A stretch of DNA of 64,000 bases from Unio delphinus (taxonomy: Eukaryota; Mollusca; Bivalvia; Unionida; Unionidae). Below, piece by piece: positions 14,301 to 26,904 of the stretch (positions are counted from its first letter, which is position 1; the number at the start of each line of letters is the position of its first letter). Where the stretch lies: positions 2,733,001-2,797,000 of the forward strand of contig JAQISU010000036.1 in the NCBI GenBank assembly GCA_029339505.1. Direction: 5' to 3'. Position numbers and translations under genes: made by a program. The notes under the pieces were generated by a model. It saw only the letters and a list, made by a program, of their open reading frames with translations, made no database searches and was not told the DNA's origin.

Positions 14301-17300
14301 CACTTACATTTGAATGTTTGTATCCTTTAGTAATGTATGATTTCAACACTTACATTTGAATGCTTGTGTCCTTTAGTAATGTATGATTTTAACACTTACA
14401 TTTGAATGTTTGTTTCCTTTGGTAATGTATGATTTCAACACTTACATTTGAATGTTTGTATCCTTTGGTAATGTATGATTTTAACACTTACATTTGAAAG
14501 TTTGTTTCCTTTGGTAATGTATGATTTCAACACTTACATTTGAATGCTTGTATCCTTTAGTAATGTATGATTTCAACACTTACATTTGAATATTTGTTTC
14601 CTTTGGTAATGTATGATTTCAACACTTACATTTGAATGCTTGTATCCTTTAGTAATGTATGATTTCAGCACTTACATTTGAATGCTTGTATCCTTTAGTA
14701 ATGTATGATTTCAACACTTACATTTGAATGCTTGTATCCTTTAGTAATGTATGATTTTAACACTTACTTTTGAATGCTTGTATCCTTTAGTAATGTATGA
14801 TTTCAACACTTATATTTGAATGCTTGTATCCTTTAGTAATGTATGATTTGCTTGTATCCTTTAGTAATGTATGATTTCAACACTTACATTTGAATGCTTG
14901 TATCCTTTAGTAATGTATGATTTCAACACTTACATTTGAATGTTTGTTTCCTTTGGTAATGTATGATTTCAACACTTACATTTGAATGTTTGTTTCCTTT
15001 GGTAATGTATGATTTCAACACTTACATTTGAATGCTTGTATCCTTTAGTAATGTATGATTTCAACACTTACATTTGAATGCTTGTATCCTTTAGTAATGT
15101 ATGATTTCAACACTTACATTTGAATGCTTGTATCCTTTAGTAATGTATGATTTCAACACTTACATTTGAATGTTTGTTTCCTTTGGTAATGTATGATTTC
15201 AACACTTACATTTGAATGTTTGTTTCCTTTGGTAATGTATGATTTCAACACTTACATTTGAATGTTTGTTTCCTTTGGTAATGTATGATTTCAACACTTA
15301 CATTTGAATGTTTGTTTCCTTTGGTAATGTATGATTTGAACACTTACATTTGAATGCTTGTATCCTTTAGTAATGTATGATTTCAACACTTACATTTGAA
15401 TGCTTGTGTCCTTTAGTAATGTATGATTTTAACACTTACATTTGAATGCTTGTATCCTTTAGTAATGTATGATTTCAACACTTACATTTGAATGCTTGTG
15501 TCCTTTAGTAATGTATGATTTTAACACTTACATTTGAATGCTTGTATCCTTTAGTAATGTATGATTTCAACACTTACATTTGAATGCTTGTATCCTTTGG
15601 TAATGTATGATTTCAACACTTACATTTGAATGTTTGTATCCTTTAGTAATGTATGATTTCAACACTTACATTTGAATGCTTGTATCCTTTAGTAATGTAT
15701 GATTTGCTTGTATCCTTTAGTAATGTATGATTTCAACACTTACATTTGAATGCTTGTATCCTTTAGTAATGTATGATTTCAACACTTACATTTGAATGCT
15801 TGTATCCTTTAGTAATGTATGATTTCAACACTTACATTTGAATGTTTGTTTCCTTTGGTAATGTATGATTTCAACACTTACATTTGAATGTTTGTTTCCT
15901 TTGGTAATGTATGATTTCAACACTTACATTTGAATGCTTGTATCCTTTAGTAATGTATGATTTCAACACTTACATTTGAATGTTTGTTTCCTTTAGTAAT
16001 GTATGATTTCAACACTTACATTTGAATGCTTGTATCCTTTGGTAATGTATGATTTCAACACTTACATTTGAATGTTTGTTTCCTTTGGTAATGTATAATT
16101 TCAACACTTACATTTGAATGTTTGTTTCCTTTGGTAATGTATGATTTCAACACTTACATTTGATTGCTTGTATCCTTTAGTAATGTATGATTTCAACACT
16201 TACATTTGAATGCTTGTGTCCTTTAGTAATGTATGATTTTAACACTTACATTTGAATGCTTGTATCCTTTAGTAATGTATGATTTCAACACTTACATTTG
16301 AATGCTTGTATCCTTTGGTAATGTATGATTTCAACACTTACATTTGAATGCTTGTATCCTTTAGTAATGTATGATTTCAACACTTACATTTGAATGCTTG
16401 TATCCTTTAGTAATGTATGATTTTAACACTTACATTTGAATGCTTGTATCCTTTAGTAATGTATGATTTTAACACTTACATTTGAATGCTTGTATCCTTT
16501 AGTAATCTATGATTTTAACACTTACATTTGAATGCTTGTATCCTTTAGTAATGTATGATTTTAACACTTACATTTGAATGCTTGTATCCTTTAGTAATGT
16601 ATGATTTTAACACATACATTTGAATGCTTGTATCCTTTAGTAATTTATGATTTTAACACTTACATTTGAATGCTTTTATCCTTTAGTAATGTATGATTTA
16701 GTAATGTATGATTTCAACACTTACATTTGAATGCTTGTTTCCTTTGGTAATGTATGATTTTAACACTTACATTTGAATGCTTGTTTCCTTTGGTAATGTA
16801 TGATTTTAACACTTACATTTAAATGCTTGTATCCTTTAGTAATCTATGATTTTAACACTTACATTTGAATGCTTGTATCCTTTAGTAATGTATGATTTTA
16901 ACACTTACATTTGAATGCTTGTATCCTTTAGTAATGTATGATTTTAACACTTACATTTGAATGCTTGTTTCCTTTAGTAATGTATGATTTTAACACTTAT
17001 ATTTGAATGTTTGTTTCCTTTGGTAATGTATGATTTCAACACTTACATTTGAATGCTTGTATCCTTTAGTAATGTATGATTTTAACACTTACATTTGAAT
17101 GCTTTTATCTTTTAGTAATGTATGATTTTAACACTTACATTTAAATGCTTGTATCCTTTAGAAATGTATGATTTTAACACTTACATTTGAATGCTTGTAT
17201 CCTTTAGTAATGTATGATTTTAACACTTACTTTTGATTGTTTGTATCCTTTAGTAATGTATGATTTCAACACTTACATTTGAATGCTTGTGTCCTTTAGT

Positions 17301-20300
17301 AATGTATGATTTTAACACTTACATTTGAATGTTTGTTTCCTTTGGTAATGTATGATTTCAACACTTACATTTGAATGTTTGTATCCTTTAGTAATGTATG
17401 ATTTTAACACTTACATTTGAATGTTTGTTTCCTTTGGTAATGTATGATTTCAACACTTACATTTGAATGCTTGTATCCTTTAGTAATGTATGATTTCAAC
17501 ACTTACATTTGAATGTTTGTTTCCTTTGGTAATGTATGATTTCAACACTTACATTTGAATGCTTGTATCCTTTAGTAATGTATGATTTCAACACTTACAT
17601 TTGAATGCTTGTATCCTTTAGTAATGTATGATTTCAACACTTACATTTGAATGCTTGTATCCTTTAGTAATGTTTGATTTTAACACTTACTTTTGAATGC
17701 TTGTATCCTTTGGTAGTGTATGATTTCAACACTTACATTTGAATGCTTGTATCCTTTAGTAATGTATGATTTGCTTGTATCCTTTAGTAATGTATGATTT
17801 CAACACTTACATTTGAATGCTTGTATCCTTTAGTAATGTATTATTTCAACACTTACATTTAAATGCTTGTATCCTTTAGTAATGTATGATTTCAACACTT
17901 ACTTTTGAATGCTTGTATCCTTTAGTAATGCATGATTTCAACACTTACATTTGAATGCTTGTATCCTTTAGTAATGTATGATTTCAACACTTACATTTGA
18001 ATGTTTGTTTCCTTTGATAATGTATGATTTCAACACTTACATTTGAATGTTTGTTTCCTTTGGTAATGTATGATTTCAACACTTACATTTGAATGCTTGT
18101 ATCCTTTAGTAATGTATGATTTCAACACTTACATTTGAATGTTTGTTTCCTTTAGTAATGTATGATTTCAACACTTACATTTGAATGCTTGTATCCTTTA
18201 GTAATGTATGATTTCAACACTTACATTTGAATGTTTGTTTCCTTTGGTAATGTATGATTTCAACACTTACATTTGAATGTTTGTTTCCTTTGGTAATGTA
18301 TGATTTCAACACTTACATTTGAATGCTTGTATCGTTTAGTAATGTATGATTTCAACACTTACATTTGAATGCTTGTGTCCTTTAGTAATGTATGATTTTA
18401 ACACTTACATTTGAATGCTTGTATCCTTAAGTAATGTATGATTTCAACACTTACATTTGAATGCTTGTATCCTTTGGTAATGTATGATTTCAACACTTAC
18501 ATTTGAATGCTTGTATCCTTTAGTAATGTATGATTTCAACACTTACATTTGAATGCTTGTATCCTTTAGTAATGTATGATTTTAACACTTACATTTGAAT
18601 GCTTGTATCCTTTAGTAATGTATGATTTTAACACTTACATTTGAATGCTTGTATCCTTTAGTAATGTATGATTTTAACACTTACATTTGAATGCTTGTAT
18701 CCTTTAGTAATGTATGATTTAGTAATGTATGATTTCAACACTTACTTTTGAATGCTTGTTTCCTTTGGTAATGTATGATCTTAACACTTACATTTGAATG
18801 CTTGTTTCCTTTGGAAATGTATGATTTTAACACTTACATTTGAATGCTTGTATCCTTTAGTAATGTATGATTTTAACACTTACATTTGAATGTTTGTATC
18901 CTTTAGTAATGTATGATTTTAACACTTACATTTGACTGCTTGTATCCTTTAGTAATGTATGATTTCAACACTTACATTTGAATGTTTGTATCCTTTAGTA
19001 ATCTATGATTTTAACACTTACATTTGAATGCTTGTATCCTGTATTAATCTATGATTTTAACACTTACATTTGAATGCTTGTATCCTTTAGTAATGTATGA
19101 TTTCAACACTTACATTTGAATGCTTGTTTCCTTTGGTAATGTATGATTTTAACACTTACATTTGAATGCTTGTTTCCTTTGGTAATGTATGATTTTAACA
19201 CTTACATTTGAATGCTTGTATCCTTTAGTAATGTATGATTTCAACACTTACATTTGAATGCTTGTATCCTTTAGTAATGTATGATTTCAACACTTACATT
19301 TGAATGCTTGTATCGTTTAGTAATGTATGATTTCAACACTTACATTTGAATGCTTGTATCCTTTAGTAATGTATGATTTCAACACCTACATTTGAATACT
19401 TGTATCCTTTAGTAATGTATGATTTTAACACTTACATTTGAATGCTTGTATCCTTTAGTAATGTATGATTTAGTAATGTATGATTTCAACACTTACTGTT
19501 GAATGCTTGTTTCCTTTGGTAATGTATGATTTTAACACTTACATTTGAATGCTTGTTTCCTTTGGTAATGTATGATTTTAACACTTATATTTGAATGTTT
19601 GTATTCTTTAGTAATGTATGATTTTAACACTTACATTTGAATGCTTGTATTCTTTAGTAATGTATGATTTTAACACTTACATTTGACTGCTTGTATCCTT
19701 TCGTAATGTATGATTTCAACACTTACATTTGAATGTTTGTATCCTTTAGTAATCTATGATTTTAACACTTACATTTGAATGCTTGTATCCTGTATTAATC
19801 TATGATTTTAACACTTACATTTGAATGCTTGTATCCTTTAGTAATGTATGATTTTAACACTTACATTTGAATGCTTGTATCCTTTAGTAATGTATGATTT
19901 CAACACTTACATTTGAATGCTTGTTTCCTTTGGTAATGTATGATTTTAACACTTACATTTGAATGCTTGTATCCTTTAGTAATGTATGATTTCAACACTT
20001 ACATTTGAATGCTTGTATCCTTTAGTAATGTATGATTTTAACACTTACATTTGAATACTTGTATCCTTTAGTAATGTATGATTTCAACACTTACATTTGA
20101 ATGCTTGTATCCTTTAGTAATGTATGATTTCAACACCTACATTTGAATGCTTGTATCCTTTAGTAATGTATGATTTTAACACTGACATTTGAATGCTTTT
20201 ATCCTTTAGTAATGTATGATTTAGTAATGTATGATTTCAACACTTACTTTTGAATGCTTGTTTCCTTTGGTAATGTATGATTTTAACACTTACATTTGAA

Positions 20301-21589
20301 TGTTTGTATCCTTTAGTAATGTATGATTTTAACACTTATATTTGAATGTTTGTATCCTTTAGTAATGTATGATTTTAACACTTACATTTGAATGCTTGTA
20401 TCCTTTAGTAATGTATGATTTTAACACTTATATTTGAATGTTTGTATCCTTTAGTAATGTATGATTTTACCACTTACATTTGAATGCTTGTATCCTTTAG
20501 TAATGTATGATTTTAACACTTATATTTGAATGTTTGTATCCTTTAGTAATGTATGATTTTACCACTTACATTTGAATGCTTGTATCCTTTAGTAATGTAT
20601 GATTTCAACACTTACATTTGAATGTTTGTATCCTTTAGTAATCTATGGTTTTAACACTTACATTTGAATGCTTGTATCCTTTATTAATCTATGATTTTAA
20701 CACTTACATTTGAATGCTTGTATCCTTTACTAATGTATGATTTTAACACTTACATTTGAATGCTTATATCCTTTAGTAATGTATGATTTCAACACTTACA
20801 TTTGAATGCTTGTATCCTTTAGTAATGTATGATTTTAACACTTACATTTGAATGCTTGTTTCCTTTAGTAATGTATGATTTTAACACTTACATTTGAATG
20901 CTTGTATCCTTTAGTAATCTATGATTTTAACACTTACATTTGAATGCTTGTATCCTTTAGTAATGTATGATTTTAACATTTACATTTGAATGCTTGTATC
21001 CTTTAGTAATGTATGATTTTAACACTTACATTTGAATGCTTGTATCCTTTAGTAATGTATGATTATAACACTTACATTTGAATGCTTGTATCCTTTAGTA
21101 ATGTATGATTTTAACACTTACATTAGAATGCTTGTTTCCTTTAGTAATGTATGATTTTAACACTTACATTTGAATGCTTGTATCCTTTAGTAATCTATGA
21201 TTTTAACACTTACATTTGAATGCTTGTATCCTTTAGTAATGTATGATTTTAACACTTACATTTGAATGTTTGTATCCTTTAGTAATGTATGATTTCAACA
21301 CTTACATTTGAATGCTTGTATCCTTTAGTAATGTATGATTTTAACACTTACATTTGAATGCTTGTATCCTTTAGTAATCTATGATTTTAACACTTACATT
21401 TGAATGCTTGTATCCTTTATTAATCTATGATTTAAACACCCGCATTCAAATGCTTGTTTCCTTCAGAAATTTATGATTTCAACACCTATACTTGGATGCT
21501 TATATCCTTCAGTAATGTATGATTTCAACACCTATACTTGGATGCTTATATCCTTCAGTAATGTATGATTTCAACACATACATTTGAAT

Positions 21590-21778
21590 TCTAAAAATGA
21601 GACTGTAATTCATGCATCCTAGAATATAGTTTGATGTAAGTTTCATTACTTAATTCTGGTCTTTTATAGCAGTATCATTTTTGCAATACAAAGTCCACAT
21701 TTTGTAGAGAAAAATCATAATTACATAATACTGTTTATAGCAACTAGTTTACCATATACACCATAAAAATAGTCCACT

Positions 21779-21823
<45 letters not shown>

Positions 21824-22321
21824 AAAATAAACCTAGAACAAAGCAAAGCGCATACTTAGAATACAAGACAAACTTATTAATACAGAATATAACCGACACA
21901 ATACAGTACACAACCTACATGCTGCATTTATAATTTTATAACAGAATATTGCAAATGATACCTTACCAGACTTGAAGGGTATAATTTTTCTAAATTATAT
22001 TCAATGCCTGGTCATTTACTTGCGTGAAAAACAAGTGCTATTCATATTCACAGCTCGTACTGCTTGAAGTGTTGTCCATCTTAAGAACTAGAGTAGGAAT
22101 GCCAGAAGCTTTTTGTTTGACACTTTTTGTTAGTTTGGCAGAGAATTGATTGTATTACTTGTGAAGCATGAGAATCATGTACCATGATCGGTCACTCACT
22201 CATGACAAACATGCACTTTGGTACATGACACGAGTCCTGTGTCACATATATATAGCTTAAACCAAACCTACAATCATGACTAAAAGTTGAGCATACAGTG
22301 TAGATAGACATGACACTACAT
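21590..22321. other. unique AT-rich DNA with an (AT)n microsatellite
   Basis: No open frame or exon signal could be supported. A pure (AT)n run occupies about 21,781-21,819. The rest is single-copy AT-rich sequence between the big satellite and the next minisatellite. Confidence 0.6.
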
Positions 22322-22800
22322 ATATGTATTCTTTCCATTATTATTAGCATATTCTTTACATTACTACATAGTGCATATTCTTTTCATTACTGCATATTAA
22401 TACTCTTTACATTAGTACATATTACATACTCTTTGCATTACTACATATTACATATTCTTTACATTACTACATAGTGCATACTCTTTGCATTACTACATAT
22501 TAATACTCTTTACATTAGTACATATTACATACTCTTTACATTAGTACATATTACATACTCTTTACATTAGTACATATTACATACTCTTTACATTAGTACA
22601 TATTACATACTCTTTGCATTACTACATATTACATATTCTTTACATTACTACATAGTGCATACTCTTTGCATTACTACATATTAATACTCTTTACATTAGT
22701 ACATATTACATACTCTTTGCATTACTACATATTAATACTTTTTACATTTACTATATACATAATGTGCCTAGTTACATACATACTTTTTTACATTTACTAT
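22322..22800. repeat. 26-bp minisatellite
   Basis: The unit is tacatactctttacattagt plus acatat, 26 bp (for example actctt at 22,505, 22,531 and 22,557), about 17 imperfect copies. Variants alternate (tagtacatattacat against tactacatagtgcat). Confidence 0.9.
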
Positions 22801-22900
22801 ATACATTCTCATCAAGACTGATATGATACAAAAATCAGTAATAAGTTACTTAATGATAATCTCATTGGTCAATAAAAAGTATAAATTTGTCACTTTTCAG

Positions 22901-24184
22901 GATTATAAGAAGATTAGAGGAGCATTCCGAGTTCTTCCCTGCATTTTTTGAGATTATGAACAGGCTGTTTGAAATATTAGGTAACTTTAGAGTTTATTTT
23001 CTCCCTTTGTCATCCATGTAAAATTACTGTATGAATGCCTCAAAGCATAGGATGGCAACCTATGGCATATGTGCTGCAAGCTGGCACATCAAGTGGTTTT
23101 GTTTGGCACTAGAAGGGCAGCCAACATTCTTTAATTTGACCGTTATTTTCTTACTGGTGGCATGCGCTCTTTCATTTTGTAATTAAACCAAAAAAAAGTC
23201 ACACTATGTACAATAGGTTGCCAACCCATGCCTTAAATTATTGTAGACAGACTGCAGTAATTTTTCTGTTAAGTCTAAGCCTTAGACCTGTATTTTAATA
23301 AGCATACAGTATAGTCAACATACATTAGTGTAGACATATCATTAGTAGCAAGCATACATTATTGTAGTCCTGTCATTAATAGTAAGCATACATTATTGTA
23401 GACATATCATTAGTAGTAAGCATACAATAGTGTAGTCCTGTCATTAATAGTAAGCATACAATAGTGTAGTCCTGTCATTAATAGTAAGCATACATTATTG
23501 TAGACATATCATTAGTAGTAAGCATACATTATTGTAGGCCTGTCATTAGTAGTAAGCATACATTAGTGTAGGCCTGTCATTAGTAGTAAGCATACATTAT
23601 TGTAGGCCTGTCATTAGTAGTAAACATACATGAGTGTAGACATATCATTAGTAGTAAGCATACAGTGTATGCCTGTCATTAGTAGTAAGCATTCATTTGT
23701 GTGTCCAGTTTCTTTAAACTTCGTTAGGAAGCTGTCTGCCCGCTGGTCAATTTGTACATGCACATTATTTAATCTTCATTTGGAAACCTTTGCTGCTAAT
23801 CCATTCTTACATACAGTTTATTTAAACCAAGCAAAAACAGATTGTATTCGGAATGTTAAGTGTTAATGGTTTATAAGAGATTTTAAAATGTCACATTTTT
23901 TGTTTTAGTTAATAAAGATCACTAGATATTTATAAGGTTACAGTCAGCTGCTCGAGTCTAAATATGAATTTAAAGAATTTATACTTTCTATTTTTCCTCA
24001 AACCTTTTTCATATCTGTTTTAGCTAAGCTTGAATGCAGGACATTGTTTGATATCTTGCACTGTGTAAAAAGTGCCTTTAGAAACATAATGGCTTCTTCT
24101 TTAGATAATTTTTCTTTTGCAGATGTTCATCGAATGGATCAAGTGATTCCAGCAGTACGTGCACTTAAGATGTTAACCAACTGA
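22901..24184 (+). CDS. last two coding exons of an unrecognised plus-strand gene
   Basis: Exon A is 22,901-22,980, preceded by the acceptor cacttttcag and followed by gtaact. It reads IIRRLEEHSEFFPAFFEIMN then RLFEIL with no stop and ends one base into a codon. Exon B starts at 24,123 after ttcttttgcag, completes that codon (GAT, Asp) and reads VHRMDQVIPAVRALKMLTN, then TGA at 24,182-24,184. The phases match exactly across the 1,142-bp intron, and the peptide is amphipathic and helix-like, as in the C-terminus of an alpha-helical or HEAT/ARM-type protein. I do not recognise the family. No upstream exon is visible between 21,590 and 22,900, so the preceding exon either lies beyond the 21.6-kb satellite or is missed. 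The intron carries a hAT-like MITE and a 34-bp minisatellite. The splice sites and matching phase are seen directly; the gene call is inference. Confidence 0.6.
23046..23230. mobile_element. hAT-like MITE, about 185 bp, intronic
   Basis: The left end cataggatggcaacctatgg and the reverse complement of the right end (catgggttggcaacctattg) are imperfect terminal inverted repeats. They are flanked by an 8-bp near-duplication, cctcaaag (23,038-23,045) and ccttaaat (23,231-23,238). Eight-bp target duplications and termini with ggttggcaacct are typical of hAT non-autonomous elements (known family features). There is no transposase. It sits inside the intron of the plus-strand gene. Confidence 0.55.
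23300..23700. repeat. 34-bp minisatellite in an intron
   Basis: The unit is cattaatagtaagcatacaa plus tagtgtagtcctgt, 34 bp (cattag/cattaa at 23,408 and 23,442), about 12 copies. It lies between the two 3'-terminal exons of the plus-strand gene. The last copies before 23,700 are shortened. Confidence 0.9.
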
Positions 24185-25060
24185 TGGACACTTAGTCTAC
24201 CAAGAATGTTTTTTATTTTCTTGGCAATAGTGTTAGGTTATTCTGTGATTTATTAACCCAATCTCTCGATTGTGTTCTGTATGTGTACCTTGGTGAAAAC
24301 TTGAGACTAAGAAAGTATCCAGTTTTAATCAGTTATAGTCAACTGTTAATTTAAACTTTTATCAGAGTTTAATAGATTTGTCTTTTTCAAACCTTACAAC
24401 AAATTGTTTTTTTTGTCTGAGGTCAAGTTAATACATACTGAGTGAGAAGTGCCATGGATGTGGTTCCAAAAATTGGCTCAGTTTGTCAGGGCAGCCATAG
24501 AAAGGAACATCAGAGAATGCATACCTGGCATTTGGGCAAAAATCCCATACAGTTAGAGTAAAGATGATGCCTGTATTTTTGTACCCTTAAGTTATCACAC
24601 ATGTTATAAGGTGATTTCTGGATTAGTTTGTGAGGTCGTGAAATAACAAACTATGTAAGTGGACATAATTCACTTTCTGATCCTTGGCAAAAATGATCAG
24701 ACTGATTGGTTACCTCCCTTGGCATATTCTACTGCTTCTTTAGATTACTTAAATTGATAGATAATCATGTCACTAGAAAATGCTCATACAAGTTAATGCT
24801 TTGATATTTTTTTGCAATATTTTGAGTTTTTTTTATCGCTTCTTTGGATACAAAGAAAGAGAAGAAAAGATGAAATGTTGATAACTGAGATTACGTGAAG
24901 ATAGAAGGGTATTGTCATATGCATTTTAAACCATAGCTAATATTAACATAATGGTCAGTATCTCAAAGAGTTATTTTTACTCCTTTTTATCCAGCTAACT
25001 GGACCATGTTACCAAATTCATTAATCATTTGCTTGTATCGGACCATCCTGTTAAATGTGT
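24185..25060. other. 3' flank of the plus-strand gene, nothing further recognised
   Basis: Single-copy AT-rich sequence that probably includes the 3' UTR of the gene ending at 24,184. I found no canonical AATAAA close behind the stop. No other exon could be supported. Confidence 0.5.
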
Positions 25061-25430
25061 CATGTTGTCCTAATCTTTAATTCATTGAACATCTTACCCA
25101 AATTCTTACGTAAGTGAAAAATGTTACCCAAATCCTTAAATCAGTGGACTATGTTACTCAAATTCTCAAGTCTGACAGTGGACCATGTTACCCAAATTCT
25201 CAAGTCTGACAGTGGACTATGTTACCCAAATTCTCAAGTCTGACAGTGGACTATGATACCCAAATTCTCAAGTCTGACAGTGGACTATGTTACCCAAATT
25301 CTTATGTAAGTGGACCATGTTACCCAAATCCTTAAATTTGACAGTGGACTATGTTACCCAAATTCTCAAGTCTGACAGTGGATCTTGTTACCCAAATTCC
25401 TAAATCAATAGACCATGTTAACCTAATCCT
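25060..25430. repeat. 34-bp minisatellite
   Basis: The unit is cagtggactatgttacccaa plus attctcaagtctga, 34 bp (copies start at 25,142, 25,176 and 25,210), about 10 copies. The outer copies are degenerate and lack the tctgacag portion. Confidence 0.9.
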
Positions 25431-25739
25431 TAAGTTGCAGTATTGTCAATGCTGGTTTTTTTTCTGCATTTATTGTGGTATATTCTGTCAGTTGCCAAAT
25501 CACACAGCAAATAATGTCAGAATAGAAGCTCAGTATTCAAATGATGAGGTGTTTTGTTTTGTTGGGCATAAAACTGACTCAAGGATTTTACGCTTTTATT
25601 GACAGGTTCAACATGACTTGATTCAGTATGCCCATGAATGAAACTTTTCTTATATGCATTTTGTATGGAAATGTTGAGAATTCTGACATTTTGGACACAA
25701 AAGGTACATGCAGATTGCAGGTGACAGAACAGATGTTAA

Positions 25740-26300
25740 CCTAGCATGTAAGGCCTGTTGACAGATTACAAGCAACACAATAGACCTTGGCCTAGCATAC
25801 AGGGCTGTTGACAGATTACTTGCAACACAATAGACCTTGGCCTAGCATAATATGACCTATTGACAGATTGCATGTGACACAGTAGACTGTCCTGGGATAT
25901 GGAGTCTGTTGACAAATTGCATGTGACACAATAGACCTTGGCCTAGCATACAGGGCTGTTGACAGATTACAAGCAACATCATAGACCTTGACCTAGCATA
26001 ATATGACCTATTGACAGATTGCATGTAACACAATAGTCTGTGTCCTGGGATATGGGGCCTGTTGACAGATTGCATGTGACAATAGACTGTGTCCTGGGAT
26101 ATGGGGCCTGTTGACAGATGGCATGTGACACAATAGAGTGTGTCCTGGGATATGGGGCCTGTTGACAGATTGCATGTGACAATTGACTGTGTCCTGGGAT
26201 ATGGGGCCTGTTGACAGATGGCATGTGACACAATAGACTGTGTCCTGGGATATGGAGCCTGTTGACAGATTGCAAGCAACACAATAGACCTCATCTAGTA
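25740..26300. repeat. 51-bp minisatellite
   Basis: The unit is gacagattgcatgtgacaca, then atagactgtgtcctgggata, then tggggcctgtt, 51 bp with occasional 2-bp losses (starts at 26,064, 26,113 and 26,164), about 11 copies. Left-hand copies carry a different variant (ccttggcctagcata). Because 51 is divisible by three it opens frames of about 100-145 codons on the minus strand. The small indels switch these between frames, so they are not regarded as genes. Confidence 0.9.
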
Positions 26301-26904
26301 TACAGGGCTACTTGCAACATATTTGTAAACCAATTTATATCAAATATAGTCAAAAAAAGAATGATTTATTTTGAGAGAAAAAAAATTGAAAAGATTTATT
26401 TGATTCTGTCATAACTGGTTTATTCACTTTTCAGAAGAATGAAGGCATACTCTAACATTTTTGTTTCATTTTAAAGACAGTCAGTGTGTATGCCATCCTG
26501 CTTGTTATTTACATAGGCTATTTTGCACACGATTCTATTTATAGATATTATTATAAAGTAGTCCTAAAAAAAACAAATCTCACCCTGATGATAGGGTCAT
26601 GTTCAGACCAATGGGAATCTTTGTTACATTTACCAGCTAGTGCAGTTGCAAATATTTTCATCTGATTTTGTCATTTCTCTTACTTCTGTCACGTCATTTT
26701 TTTAGCAAGATTGTCATGTATCTTGCATTAGTTCTTGAATCCCATGATGCTTGTGAGCACGATTTTGCAAAGTCAACGTAAAACAATGAAATTTTCCTGC
26801 GTATGTATTGAGAATCTAATTAGATTCACAGGCATTACAGCAACTTTACCATTTTGTGCAAATTTTGAACATAGCAGAATTACTAGAGGTAGACAATGGA
26901 AAAT
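26301..26904. other. unique AT-rich spacer
   Basis: No exon, RNA gene or repeat is evident. It contains only short poly-A and poly-T runs. Confidence 0.5.

Larger units (their letters stand above)
1..21589. repeat. 46-bp satellite array with nested higher-order structure
   Basis: A head-to-tail 46-bp unit reads tatgattttaacacttacat, then ttgaatgcttgtatccttta, then gtaatg, repeated about 465 times with only scattered substitutions (tttc/tttt, cttg/tttg, tatcc/tttcc, ttag/ttgg). Two deletion variants recur. One is a 28-bp unit lacking 18 bp (tgatttgcttg, for example at 831, 2,208, 3,663, 5,087, 6,694, 10,539, 14,844, 15,700 and 17,767). The other is a 15-bp remnant (tatgatttagtaatg, for example near 1,318, 4,330, 5,620, 7,644, 8,805, 9,550 and 11,488). 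The array begins before the window. It ends with three decayed units at about 21,430-21,589 (cacctatacttggatgctta variants), as expected at the edge of a homogenised array. The unit is not a multiple of three and carries stops, so no long frame exists. No function is visible. Confidence 0.98.

Noticed and set aside
1..21589. CRISPR array or centromere core
   Set aside because: There are no spacers: units abut directly and are all of one family. Centromere identity cannot be claimed, because no CENP-B-like box was seen and genes lie close by.
25857..26294. 145- and 101-codon minus-strand ORFs
   Set aside because: Repeat-derived from the 51-bp unit. Both overlap in different frames because of 2-bp losses, showing no frame constraint.
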